A program made the position numbers and the translations under genes. Source: a virus. Taken from it: DNA of 25,732 bases. A model generated the notes under the pieces. It worked only from the letters and a program-made list of their open reading frames with translations, was not told where the DNA came from and made no database searches. Positions 1-6,856 of this stretch are shown here, one piece after another; positions within the stretch are counted from its first letter, which is position 1, and every line of letters starts with the position of its first letter. The stretch spans positions 1 through 25,732 of IMG/VR virus record IMGVR_UViG_3300044949_002002. One strand, given 5' to 3'.

Positions 1-1
1 C

Positions 2-382
2 ACCACCCACACCGGCATCACCGTCCGCTACCTGTCCAACCTCCGCGCGCACCGCCGCACCCAGGTCCGCCGCGAGACCGCCGCAGTCGTGCGCCGTGTC
101 TACGACCAGCTGTGGGACCAGCCCGGCCCCAGCCCGCACATGCGCGCCCGCGCCCGCCACTTCGGCTGGGCGCCGCCCCTCGCCTGGGACGACCACGCCA
201 TCGACGACCCCACCGCCACACCCCAACACGGCACAGCCGGCCGAACCGGACCCCGCGGCCGCATCGACCTCGACGACGTCACCCACCTCGAAGCGTTCGG
301 CTACAGCCGCCGGCAGATCGCCGAACGCCTCCACGTCGACCCCGAATCGATCACCACCGCCCTGCGCAGGAAGGCCAGCTGA
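2..382 (+). CDS. Partial helix-turn-helix protein (5' end outside window)
   Basis: The reading frame is open from base 2 to a TGA at 380-382, giving 126 visible codons, so the true start lies upstream. A GTG at 89 is in frame but probably internal, because the preceding residues (a basic stretch with LRAHRRTQVRRE) also read as protein. The middle contains RARARHFGWAPPLAWDD, a segment I associate with actinobacterial and actinophage DNA-binding proteins. The last 35 residues (YSRRQIAERLHVDPESITTA) look like a helix-turn-helix. I infer a DNA-binding regulatory or replication-accessory role. It precedes an unknown gene and the P-loop ATPase on the same strand, probably in one transcript. The exact family is not certain. 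Confidence 0.7.
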   Translation, partial: TTHTGITVRYLSNLRAHRRTQVRRETAAVVRRVYDQLWDQPGPSPHMRARARHFGWAPPLAWDDHAIDDPTATPQHGTAGRTGPRGRIDLDDVTHLEAFGYSRRQIAERLHVDPESITTALRRKAS

Positions 383-388
383 TACCCC

Positions 389-808
389 ATGCCCTCCCAG
401 CGCGACCCCGACACGCGCGCCCAAGCACGCCTGGACCGCGACCCCGGCGCCCCCCACGCCGCGCTCGCACCCCACCACCAGCCGCGCTACCTCACCGTCG
501 ACACCGACCCAACCGGCGTCGACCCCGCCGCGCTCGCCACCATGCTCGCCACCGTCGCCGACGACGACCCCCGCTACATCGCCGCCCGCCTGGCCATCGA
601 GATCCGGCAAGCCAAGACCGCGCTGCGGGAAGTCAGCCACGCCATCCACGCCGGCTTCGTCGAACACGCACCCCGCTGGTGGGAACAGCCCAGCCACGAC
701 GAGCTCGAACACCACCGCTCCACGTTCAACGGTCGCCTCGACCGCCGGCACCTCGCGCTGCGCGCCGACCCCGACCACGGCCGCGCCCGCCGCCGGAGAG
801 CGTCATGA
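389..808 (+). CDS. Hypothetical protein, 139 aa
   Basis: This ORF starts with ATG six bases after the previous stop, and its TGA overlaps the next ATG (ATGA at 805-808), which indicates translational coupling to the P-loop ATPase. The protein has a basic, Pro/Ala-rich N-terminus. A mostly helical middle follows (PAALATMLATVADDDPRYIAA, about residues 48-67), then a Trp-Trp segment near residues 97-98 and an Arg-rich C-terminus. Codon third positions are almost all C or G, matching the neighbours. I do not recognise the family and see no catalytic motif or membrane segment. The operon position suggests an accessory DNA-metabolism role, but that is inference only. Confidence 0.6.
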   Translation: MPSQRDPDTRAQARLDRDPGAPHAALAPHHQPRYLTVDTDPTGVDPAALATMLATVADDDPRYIAARLAIEIRQAKTALREVSHAIHAGFVEHAPRWWEQPSHDELEHHRSTFNGRLDRRHLALRADPDHGRARRRRAS

Positions 809-2286
809 CCGCCCCCGACCGGTGGGCCGACATCGTCGACCTACCCATCACCACCGACCCCGCCGACGACGAGGCCTACCTCGCCGCCGTCATGGCCGAA
901 CACGAACACACCGCCACCCAGACCCGCACCCCCGACAGCGACCACGCCGCCACACCCGACCTCCCCAACCTCCCCGACGACTTCTGGGCCGCCCGCCCCG
1001 AGCTCAAACACATCCAGACCGCCGCCCACTCCCGCCTCTGCTCCGCCGACGCCGTCCTCCACGGCGTCCTCGCCCGCCTCTCCGGCATGGTCGACCCCAA
1101 CCTCCGCTTCGACGTCGGCCTCGGCCCCGGCAGCCTCAACCTGTTCGTCGCCGCCGTCGGCACCTCCGGCATCGGGAAAACCACCGGCGCCAAACTCGCC
1201 CGCGAACTCGTCCACACCCCCGCCCACCTCAACCGCACCACCGAAGACGGCCGCCCCACCTTCTGGGACGGCCTACCCCTCGGCTCCGGCGAAGGCATGG
1301 CCGAAGCGTTCATGGGCGTCGTCGTCCAAGACACCGACGACACCGACCGCAAGGGCAAGACCAAGACCATCCGCGTCCGCCAACAGGTCCGCCACCACGC
1401 GTTCTTCTCCGTCGACGAAGGCGAACAACTCACCCGCACCGCCGAACGGTCCGGCGCCACCATCGGCCCCACCATCCGCTCCGCCTGGGTCGGGGAAGTC
1501 CTCGGCCAAGCCAACGCCTCCGAAGACCGCATGCGCGTCATCGCCGCCGGCACCTACAGCCTCGGCATGCTCGTCGGCTACCAACCCGACACCGCCGCAC
1601 CCCTGCTCGCCGACTCCGGGCCCGGCACCCCCCAACGGTTCCTGTGGTGCTCCGCCCACGACCCCTCGGTCCCCGACCAGCGCATCGAGCACCCCGGACC
1701 CCTCTACATCCCGCTCACCACTGAAGGTGGCTGGCCGATCACCGGCGTCATGCCCGCCGCCGACGAGATCCGCGACGAACTCTGGCAGCGGAAGATCGCC
1801 CTCGCCCGCGGCGAAACCACCGTCGCACCTCTCGACGCCCACGAACCCCTCCTCCGGTCCAAGGTCGCCGCGCTCCTCGCGCTCCTCGACGGCCGCACCG
1901 ACATCACCGTCGACGACTGGGCGCTGTCCCAGATCGTGTGGGACACCTCCTGCGCCGTCCGCGACGGGCTCCTCGAGATCGGCGCCACCGCCCGGAAGAA
2001 GGAAAGGGAGCGGGCCACCCGCGACAAGGTCGACCAGCAGCTCCGCATCGAAGCCGCCGTCACCGGGCTGGAGTCCACCGTGAAGCGCATCGCCGACCGG
2101 CTCGCCCGTCGCGCCGACGAGGAAGGTGGACTCACCAACGGTGCCGCATGGCGGGCCGTGGCCTACCGCGACCGTCAGCAGGGCGGCCGTGAGGTGTTCG
2201 AGGCCGCCCTGGACTACGGGTCAGCGCACGGCATGTTCGTGCGCGGTGAGCACGGGATCACCTCGATCGCCGAGGCTAGCCGGTGA
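805..2286 (+). CDS. P-loop ATPase of DUF3987-like type with C-terminal winged-helix-like domain
   Basis: The 493-aa protein starts at the ATG inside the ATGA overlap; the frame is open further upstream, but that part is antisense-like Arg/Pro sequence. It carries a Walker A motif GTSGIGKTT at residues 119-127 after a helical segment beginning FWAARPELKHI. A Walker B-like stretch FFSVDEGE lies at about 200-207, with conserved Arg/Thr sequence around 240-255 (DRMRVIAAGTYSLGMLVGY). This layout matches DUF3987-type proteins found in actinobacterial phages and plasmids, which are usually considered primase- or helicase-associated ATPases. The last 65 or so residues form a separate basic domain (NGAAWRAVAYRDRQQGGREVF) that is also present in the convergent minus-strand gene. 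The 3' ends of the two genes overlap by 11 bp. I infer a role in phage DNA replication; helicase activity is not shown by the sequence. Confidence 0.75.
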   Translation: MTAPDRWADIVDLPITTDPADDEAYLAAVMAEHEHTATQTRTPDSDHAATPDLPNLPDDFWAARPELKHIQTAAHSRLCSADAVLHGVLARLSGMVDPNLRFDVGLGPGSLNLFVAAVGTSGIGKTTGAKLARELVHTPAHLNRTTEDGRPTFWDGLPLGSGEGMAEAFMGVVVQDTDDTDRKGKTKTIRVRQQVRHHAFFSVDEGEQLTRTAERSGATIGPTIRSAWVGEVLGQANASEDRMRVIAAGTYSLGMLVGYQPDTAAPLLADSGPGTPQRFLWCSAHDPSVPDQRIEHPGPLYIPLTTEGGWPITGVMPAADEIRDELWQRKIALARGETTVAPLDAHEPLLRSKVAALLALLDGRTDITVDDWALSQIVWDTSCAVRDGLLEIGATARKKERERATRDKVDQQLRIEAAVTGLESTVKRIADRLARRADEEGGLTNGAAWRAVAYRDRQQGGREVFEAALDYGSAHGMFVRGEHGITSIAEASR

Positions 2287-2659
2287 CCGGGGCCAGACCG
2301 TCCGGTCCGGCCGTGATCATGCCGCGCTCGACGGCTCGTTCGACGGCCTGGTCGAACACGTCGCGGCCGCGTTGCCGGTCGCGGTGTGACAGCGACCGCC
2401 ATGCGGCGCCCACGGTGATCGGGCCGTCGCGCTGCACCAGGCGAGCCAGCAGCTCCCCGATGCGGTCCAACGGGTCGGCGGGGGTAGCGCCGGCTCGCCC
2501 CGGTGTGCGCGCCGGGAGCTGCTGGGTGACGACGAACGTCTCGGCCAGCAGCTCCAGCAGCCCGGACGGGGTGAGCCCTCTGGCTCGGGCTGCGGCGGCG
2601 AAGACGGCGTACTGGTGCTGGTGCATCTCGACGGTGATCGGCAGCGCCCGCTTCGACAT
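2276..2659 (-). CDS. Ribbon-helix-helix-like DNA-binding protein sharing the ATPase C-terminal domain
   Basis: The 127-aa protein starts at an ATG (complement of 2657-2659) and ends at a TAG inside the last codons of the convergent ATPase gene. The frame extends upstream but without a plausible start, through the AT-rich control region. Residues 5-45 follow a ribbon-helix-helix pattern: a strand LPITVEM, then helix HQHQYAVFAAAARARG, a turn LTPSG and helix LLELLAETFV. A Pro-rich linker leads to the C-terminal half, where GAAWRSLSHRDRQRGRDVF aligns with the ATPase tail. No Shine-Dalgarno is visible before the ATG. GTGTAC-type repeats begin 44 bases upstream, so the protein may bind them to autoregulate or to mark a replication site. 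That role is inference. Confidence 0.7.
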   Translation of the reverse strand: MSKRALPITVEMHQHQYAVFAAAARARGLTPSGLLELLAETFVVTQQLPARTPGRAGATPADPLDRIGELLARLVQRDGPITVGAAWRSLSHRDRQRGRDVFDQAVERAVERGMITAGPDGLAPVTG

Positions 2660-2702
2660 GATGTGGACGCTATCACGTGGACAGTCCAGGCATCTTGGAG
2701 TG

Positions 2703-2726
2703 CGTGTACATCGTGTAAGTCGTGTA
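2703..2726. repeat. Left array: three CGTGTA units with exact 9-bp period
   Basis: CGTGTA occurs at 2703-2708, 2712-2717 and 2721-2726. The first and third are followed by C, giving GTGTAC, and the middle one by A. One face of the helix is nearly maintained at this spacing, as seen for some tandem RHH half-sites. The complement reads GTACAC-type sites, the same orientation as those in the right cluster. Confidence 0.75.
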
Positions 2727-2829
2727 CGTGGTCGCTCGACGTCGGCGACAGAAATCTCTACGCAGTGTCGCGAACTGATTACTAAGAGTAAGAAATACGA
2801 GAGAAATCGGACTCCGCGTGTGAGAGACC

Positions 2830-2896
2830 CGATGTACACAAGAGCGCACGTACACGGTGTACGCGATGTACACGGTTCACGAAGGCGCACGTACAC
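2830..2896. repeat. Right cluster of GTACAC/GTGTAC sites including a perfect 7-bp-arm palindrome
   Basis: CGATGTACAC occurs at 2830-2839 and again at 2864-2873. CGTACACGGTGTACG at 2849-2863 is a perfect inverted repeat with 7-bp arms and one central base. GCGCACGTACAC is directly repeated at 2844-2855 and 2885-2896, 41 bp apart. The last copy ends 31 bp before the RuvC-like start codon, so occupancy could affect its transcription. Confidence 0.75.
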
Positions 2897-2927
2897 CCCC
2901 CAACACGTCCACACCACGGAGCCCACC

Positions 2928-3503
2928 ATGACCTACGTCCTCGGCCTCGACCTCTCCCTCACCTCCACCGGCTGGGCCGTCATCGCCCACACCCCCGAAC
3001 TCACCTCCGCCCACTGCGGCACCCACACCAGCAAGCCCACCGACAACACCTGGGAAGCCCGCCGACACCGACTCGAAACCCTCGCCGACCGCATCACCGC
3101 CGGCACCGAACCACCCACACTCGCCCTCCTCGAAGGCCCCTCCTACGGCTCCGGACGCCAAGCCGGAGTCCACGACCGCGCCGGCCTCTGGTGGGCCGTC
3201 TACGAACGCCTCCACGCCCACCACATCCCCACCGCCGTCGTCCCACCCGCCACCCGAGCCAAGTTCGCCACCACCCGCGGCAACGCCGGCAAGACCGAAG
3301 TCGGCGTCGCCATCGCCCGCCTCTGGCCCGACATCGACGCCCGCACCGACGACGAATGGGACGCCCTCGCCCTCGCCACCATCGGCGCCCAACACCTCGG
3401 CTGGAACGTCCCCACCCGAGCCCACCACGCCGCAGCGCTCGCAGCCGTCGCCTGGCCCACCCGAGACGACGCCACCGCACAGCAGATCGCGCAGGCAGGC
3501 TGA
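2928..3503 (+). CDS. RuvC-like Holliday junction resolvase
   Basis: The 191-aa protein starts at an ATG with GGAG six bases upstream (2918-2921). It has the RNase H-like fold signature of RuvC-family nucleases: GLDLSLTSTGWA at residues 6-17 with Asp8, ALLEGPSYG at 66-74 with Glu69, and DDEWDALALA at 141-150 supplying Asp142 and Asp145. Together these form the expected set of acidic metal ligands. The basic motif PATRAKFATTRGNAGK (107-122) fits the DNA-binding region before the last acidic cluster. Phage RuvC-like resolvases trim branched DNA before packaging, which agrees with its place just upstream of the terminase genes. It is transcribed away from the GTGTAC-repeat region, probably with the packaging operon. 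Confidence 0.88.
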   Translation: MTYVLGLDLSLTSTGWAVIAHTPELTSAHCGTHTSKPTDNTWEARRHRLETLADRITAGTEPPTLALLEGPSYGSGRQAGVHDRAGLWWAVYERLHAHHIPTAVVPPATRAKFATTRGNAGKTEVGVAIARLWPDIDARTDDEWDALALATIGAQHLGWNVPTRAHHAAALAAVAWPTRDDATAQQIAQAG

Positions 3504-3507
3504 GCCC

Positions 3508-4098
3508 ATGGCAGACGAGGGTGGCGCTTCGTGGCTCACGTCGGCGGAGCAGTGCACGGCGACGGCGAAGTCGACGGGGGCGCGGTGCACGCGGCCTGTG
3601 GTGCCGGGTGCGGTGGTCTGCCGGTTCCACGGTGGGGCGTCGCCGCATGTGCGGGCTCGGGCTGCTGAGCGGGTCGCGGAGGTGCATGCCCGGCAGGCGT
3701 TCGGCCGGCTGGCTGAGCATGCGCAGCCGGTGGACAACCCGTTCGATGCGTTGGCTCGGGCGGTGGGTGAGGTGGTGGCGTGGAAGGACTACTGCGCGGG
3801 TCGGATCGCGGAGTACGAGGATCTGCGCAGCCTGGATGACAAGGGTGCGGAGCAGATCAACGCGATGGTCGCGCTGTTCGAGCGCAGCATGGATCGGGCT
3901 GTGAGTGCTCTGGCGACGATGTCGAAGCTGGGGATCGAGGCCCGCCTGGCGCGGGTGACGGAGCAGCAGGCGGACGCCGTCGTCCGGGCCGTCGAGGCCG
4001 GGCTCGCTGAGGCCGGTGTGACTGGTGCGCGGGTTGGTGCGGCGAAGCGGGTGGTGGCGCGGGAGCTGCGCGCACTGCCCGGGCGGGAGGCGTCGTGA
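3508..4098 (+). CDS. Probable terminase small subunit with N-terminal zinc motif
   Basis: The 196-aa protein begins four bases after the RuvC-like stop and ends in a GTGA overlap with the next gene. Its N-terminus has Cys16, Cys27, Cys38 and His41 in a C-X10-C-X10-C-X2-H pattern within KSTGARCTRP and VCRFHGGASP. This Cys/His plus HGG motif is common in actinophage proteins encoded just before the large terminase. The rest is predicted helical, with a long Ala/Arg/Glu-rich C-terminal half suited to oligomerisation. I infer recognition of phage DNA for packaging. Codon third positions shift here to G and T (for example GTGCGGTGG-type runs), unlike the C-ending codons upstream, which hints at a different recombination history. 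The role rests on synteny and motif, not on a full family match. Confidence 0.7.
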   Translation: MADEGGASWLTSAEQCTATAKSTGARCTRPVVPGAVVCRFHGGASPHVRARAAERVAEVHARQAFGRLAEHAQPVDNPFDALARAVGEVVAWKDYCAGRIAEYEDLRSLDDKGAEQINAMVALFERSMDRAVSALATMSKLGIEARLARVTEQQADAVVRAVEAGLAEAGVTGARVGAAKRVVARELRALPGREAS

Positions 4099-4511
4099 GC
4101 GCCCGGATCCTCGTCACCGGCTCCCGGGACTGGACCGACCCGGTCCCGGTCCGCGACGCGTTGGAACGCGCCGTCACGGAGTTCTCCACGCTCGGGCAGC
4201 CGGTGCTCGTCCACGGCGCTGCTCGCGGCCTGGACCGGCTCGCCGAGCGACTGTGGCGGGAGCTGGCCGCCAACCTGCGCCACCTGTACGACGGCGTCGA
4301 CGTCCTCGCCGAGCCGGAGTCGCACCCGGCGCTGTGGGCCCGCTACGGCCGCCGCGCCGGGCCGTACCGCAACCAGCGGATGGTCGACGCCGGCGCCGTC
4401 GTGTGCCTTGGGTTCCCCATCGGGCGGTCGCCCGGGACGCGGGACTGCATGGCGCGTGCTCAGCTCGCCGGGATCCCGGTGCGCGTCGTCGAGGGCGAGG
4501 CCCGGCCGTGA
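4095..4511 (+). CDS. SLOG-superfamily protein, YspA/DUF2493-like
   Basis: The 138-aa protein starts at GTG in a GTGA overlap with the small terminase and ends in another GTGA overlap with the large terminase, so the three genes are translationally coupled. It has the Rossmann-like SLOG signatures: ILVTGSRDW at residues 5-13, VLVHGAARGLD at 37-47, AGPYRNQRMVD at 88-98 and GTRDCMARAQLAGIPV at 114-129. Members of this superfamily bind nucleotides or nucleotide derivatives, and some are linked to conflict or signalling systems. A packaging role is not established. The position suggests either a nucleotide-sensing accessory or a passenger gene captured between the terminase subunits. Family assignment is good; the function is unknown. 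Confidence 0.8.
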   Translation: MSARILVTGSRDWTDPVPVRDALERAVTEFSTLGQPVLVHGAARGLDRLAERLWRELAANLRHLYDGVDVLAEPESHPALWARYGRRAGPYRNQRMVDAGAVVCLGFPIGRSPGTRDCMARAQLAGIPVRVVEGEARP

Positions 4512-6238
4512 CCGCTCCCGCCCTCGACCGCGGTCTCGCCATGGCCGCCGACCGCCTCGACGGAGCCGACGGCGCCGACGACACCCGCGCCCGCTCCCTC
4601 CGAGACCTCGCCGGCCCCCTCGACCTCGCCTGCGAACTCAACCCGGCGACGGTCCGCACCCCCGCCCTCGAGCTCATCTCCGCCGCCCTCGAAGACGCCA
4701 TCACCACCCCCGGCAAGCGGGTGATCATCAGCGTGCCCCCGCAGGAAGGCAAGACCACCCAGGTCCAGAACGCCATCGTCCGCAAGCTCCAACGCGACCC
4801 CCACCGACGCTGCGCCATCGCCTCCTACGGCGCCGACCTCGCCACCGACTCCGGCCGCAAGATCCGCCAACTCATCGACGGCAACGGCTCCCGCGCCACC
4901 GACCCCATCACCAGCCAACGCCTCCCCGACGCCCTCGGCATCGCCGTCGCCCACGACCACGCCGCCGCAGGCAACTGGTCCCTCGCCGGGCACGAAGGCG
5001 GCCTCTACTGCATCGGCGTCGGCGGCGGCCTCACCGGACGACCCGTCGACGGCCTGTTCGTCGTCGACGACCCCATCAAGGACATGCGCTCCGCCGACTC
5101 CGAAGCGACCCGGACCGCGGTGTGGTCGTGGTGGACATCGGTCGGTGAAGCCCGCCTCGGCCCGTCCACCAGCGTGGTGGTCATCCAGACCCGCTGGCAC
5201 GAGGAGGACCTCGCCGGCCGGCTCATCGCCGCCGACGCCGAACTCCCCGAAGGCGAACGGGAGTGGCAGGTCATCAACATCCCCGCCCTCGCCGACGGCC
5301 AGACCGACGACAGCCTGGGCCGGCCGGCGGGGGAGTGGCTCACCTCCGCCCGCCGCCGCACCACCGGGCAGTGGCAGGCCATCCGGCGGCGCGTCGGCGA
5401 ACGCGTCTTCGCCGCCCTCTACCAAGGCCGCCCCACCCCCCTCGAGGGCGGCATCTTCCGGCAGGAGTGGATCGACGCCCACCGCGCCGACGCCCTCCCC
5501 GACGGGCTCGTGGCGACCACCGTCGCCATCGACCCCGCCGACACCGGGCAGGGTGACGCCGCCGGCATCCTCGTCGGCTCCCGCACCGGGGACGGGCAGA
5601 TCTGGGTGCGGGCCGACCTGTCCGGGCAGCTGTCCCAAGGCGAGTGGGCCCGCCGGGCCTGCCTGGCCGCCGTCCGGTTCGACGCTGACACGATCCTGCA
5701 GGAGTCCAACCTCGGCATGGGCCGGGCGTTGCGCGACGGCTGGTCGGTGATCCGCCGGCAGGCCGCCGCGCTCGCCGAGGCGGGGACGTCGGCCGGGGCG
5801 GCGGCGCTGCTCGCCGCCCGGGGTGACACGGCGGCCGCGGACACTGCGGAGCTCGGCGAGCTGGGGGCGCTGCTCGACGACGTCCTCGCCCGGCCGTCGA
5901 CCGGCCCGTGTCGGATCGTGGCGGTGACGCCGCGGCAGTCGAAGTTCGTGCGCGCCCACGCCGTCACCGGCTTGTACGAGACCGGTCGGACGCGGCACGT
6001 GGGCCGGTTGCCGCTGTTGGAGCACGAGATGGTGACGTGGCAGCCGGGGCAGCCGTCGCCGAACCGCCTCGACACGCTCGCGCACCTGTTGACGCATCTG
6101 GATGGGGCGCGGCTGGGTGGGTCGGCGTCGGTGGCGCGGGCTCGTCCGGGTCGTGGGGTGCCGACGTCGACGGGGCGGGATCCGCGGCGTGGTGTGATGT
6201 CGCGCGGGCTGGTGCGGACCATCGGCGGCGTCGGGTAG
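4508..6238 (+). CDS. Terminase large subunit (ATPase-nuclease)
   Basis: The 576-aa protein starts at GTG in the GTGA overlap. The N-terminal ATPase has Walker A VPPQEGKTT at residues 76-84, Walker B LFVVDDP at 183-189 and a coupling segment IQTRWHEEDLAGRL around 226-239. The C-terminal RNase H-like nuclease has VAIDPADTGQGDAAG around 339-353 with Asp342, ILQESNLG around 396-403 with Glu399, and an acidic-His segment RLDTLAHLLTHL near residue 530. This is the motor that cuts concatemers and drives DNA through the portal. An insertion rich in Ala, Gly and Asp lies around residues 420-460. Codons are C-ending in the first 300 or so residues and G- or T-ending in the last 60, an abrupt change inside one gene. 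Confidence 0.92.
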   Translation: MTAPALDRGLAMAADRLDGADGADDTRARSLRDLAGPLDLACELNPATVRTPALELISAALEDAITTPGKRVIISVPPQEGKTTQVQNAIVRKLQRDPHRRCAIASYGADLATDSGRKIRQLIDGNGSRATDPITSQRLPDALGIAVAHDHAAAGNWSLAGHEGGLYCIGVGGGLTGRPVDGLFVVDDPIKDMRSADSEATRTAVWSWWTSVGEARLGPSTSVVVIQTRWHEEDLAGRLIAADAELPEGEREWQVINIPALADGQTDDSLGRPAGEWLTSARRRTTGQWQAIRRRVGERVFAALYQGRPTPLEGGIFRQEWIDAHRADALPDGLVATTVAIDPADTGQGDAAGILVGSRTGDGQIWVRADLSGQLSQGEWARRACLAAVRFDADTILQESNLGMGRALRDGWSVIRRQAAALAEAGTSAGAAALLAARGDTAAADTAELGELGALLDDVLARPSTGPCRIVAVTPRQSKFVRAHAVTGLYETGRTRHVGRLPLLEHEMVTWQPGQPSPNRLDTLAHLLTHLDGARLGGSASVARARPGRGVPTSTGRDPRRGVMSRGLVRTIGGVG

Positions 6239-6349
6239 GCAACCTGACAGTTCCCGGCGCGTCTCTACGGCAGAACCCGCCACTCGCACCCGGTGATCCG
6301 CTATCGTGCACGGCACCCGCTGCGACGCCACCGCCCGGAGGTCCACGCC

Positions 6350-6856
6350 GTGCCACCCGCCCAGGCGCTCCCCACCGCCCGGCACATGCAACTCCACCTC
6401 CACACCCTCGACACCGGCGAGATCCGCGTGTCCACCCCGCAGGCCCGCGGCTGGGCCCGCTGCGCCCGCGGCCCCCACCAGCTGTGGCACGCCGTCAACG
6501 AGGCCTACCGGCAAGCCTCTTTGGCGGGGCAGGCGCGGTGGCGGGGTGAGATCTCCGAGCTGGACGCGCTCACCGAGGTCGACGACCCGACCGAACCCGC
6601 CCGGCTGTCGCTGCCGGACGCGGACGAGCTCGCCTCGCGGCGTCTGGTGTCGTACGGGAAGGGGCGGGTGGTGCGGCCGGATCAGGCGTCGCCTGCGACG
6701 TGGACGCCGAATCCGGACGGGTCGTGGTCGTCGCCGAATGGGCGCCGGTTCACGGCGGATTCGGTGATCCGGCCGCTGTTGTTCAAGCGGGCGCAGATGG
6801 GGTTGTCGATCAGCTACGAGCAGTGGGTCGCGGCGCAGACCGAGGTGGCCGGGTGA
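6350..6856 (+). CDS. Hypothetical phage protein, 168 aa
   Basis: I chose the GTG at 6350 because GGAGG lies at 6337-6341, eight bases upstream. A GTG at 6293 in the same frame would add 19 Arg-rich residues and has no ribosome site. The first 65 residues read as a small alpha/beta domain (MQLHLHTLDTGEIRVS, then GPHQLWHAVNEAYRQ). The C-terminal part has TWTPNPDGSWSSPNGRRF and a helical tail ending EQWVAAQTEVAG. I know similar N-terminal sequences only as uncharacterised actinophage proteins. The gene overlaps the next one by GTGA. Codon usage changes from C-ending to G/T-ending near 6530, as in the terminase. No function can be assigned. Confidence 0.6.
   Translation: MPPAQALPTARHMQLHLHTLDTGEIRVSTPQARGWARCARGPHQLWHAVNEAYRQASLAGQARWRGEISELDALTEVDDPTEPARLSLPDADELASRRLVSYGKGRVVRPDQASPATWTPNPDGSWSSPNGRRFTADSVIRPLLFKRAQMGLSISYEQWVAAQTEVAG

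Larger units (their letters stand above)
2660..2927. promoter_or_regulatory. Divergent control region with GTGTAC repeats and AT-rich core (candidate origin or operator)
   Basis: This gene-free interval separates the minus-strand RHH-like gene from the plus-strand RuvC-like gene. It has a left array of three 9-bp-period CGTGTA units (2703-2726) and a right cluster of GTACAC/GTGTAC sites between 2833 and 2896. Between them, 2771-2808 is only about 34 percent GC (13 of 38 bases) in a window well above 65 percent GC. The left unit CGTGTACATCG (2703-2713) recurs in reverse complement at 2864-2874. Iteron-like sites around an unwinding-prone segment fit an origin, and half-sites beside an RHH-like gene fit a bidirectional operator. 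I could not identify -35 or -10 boxes with confidence. Confidence 0.6.

Noticed and set aside
96-1724. Long Arg/Pro/His-rich plus-strand ORF overlapping the first three genes
   Set aside because: It is an off-frame reading of C-rich coding sequence. The residue mix is repetitive, and the other frame gives recognisable motifs.
2703-2896. Possible CRISPR-like or transposon-end repeats
   Set aside because: Units are only 6-12 bp, with no regular spacers, transposase or target-site duplication. They fit protein-binding sites better.
6239-6349. Promoter before the 168-aa gene (CTGACA near 6244, TCTACG near 6264)
   Set aside because: The spacing is about 14 bases and neither box is close enough to consensus to support a call.
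4460-6514. 684-codon minus-strand ORF opposite the large terminase
   Set aside because: Antisense open frames are expected at this GC content. The plus strand carries clear Walker and nuclease motifs, and the minus product is Gly/Val/Arg-rich without domains.
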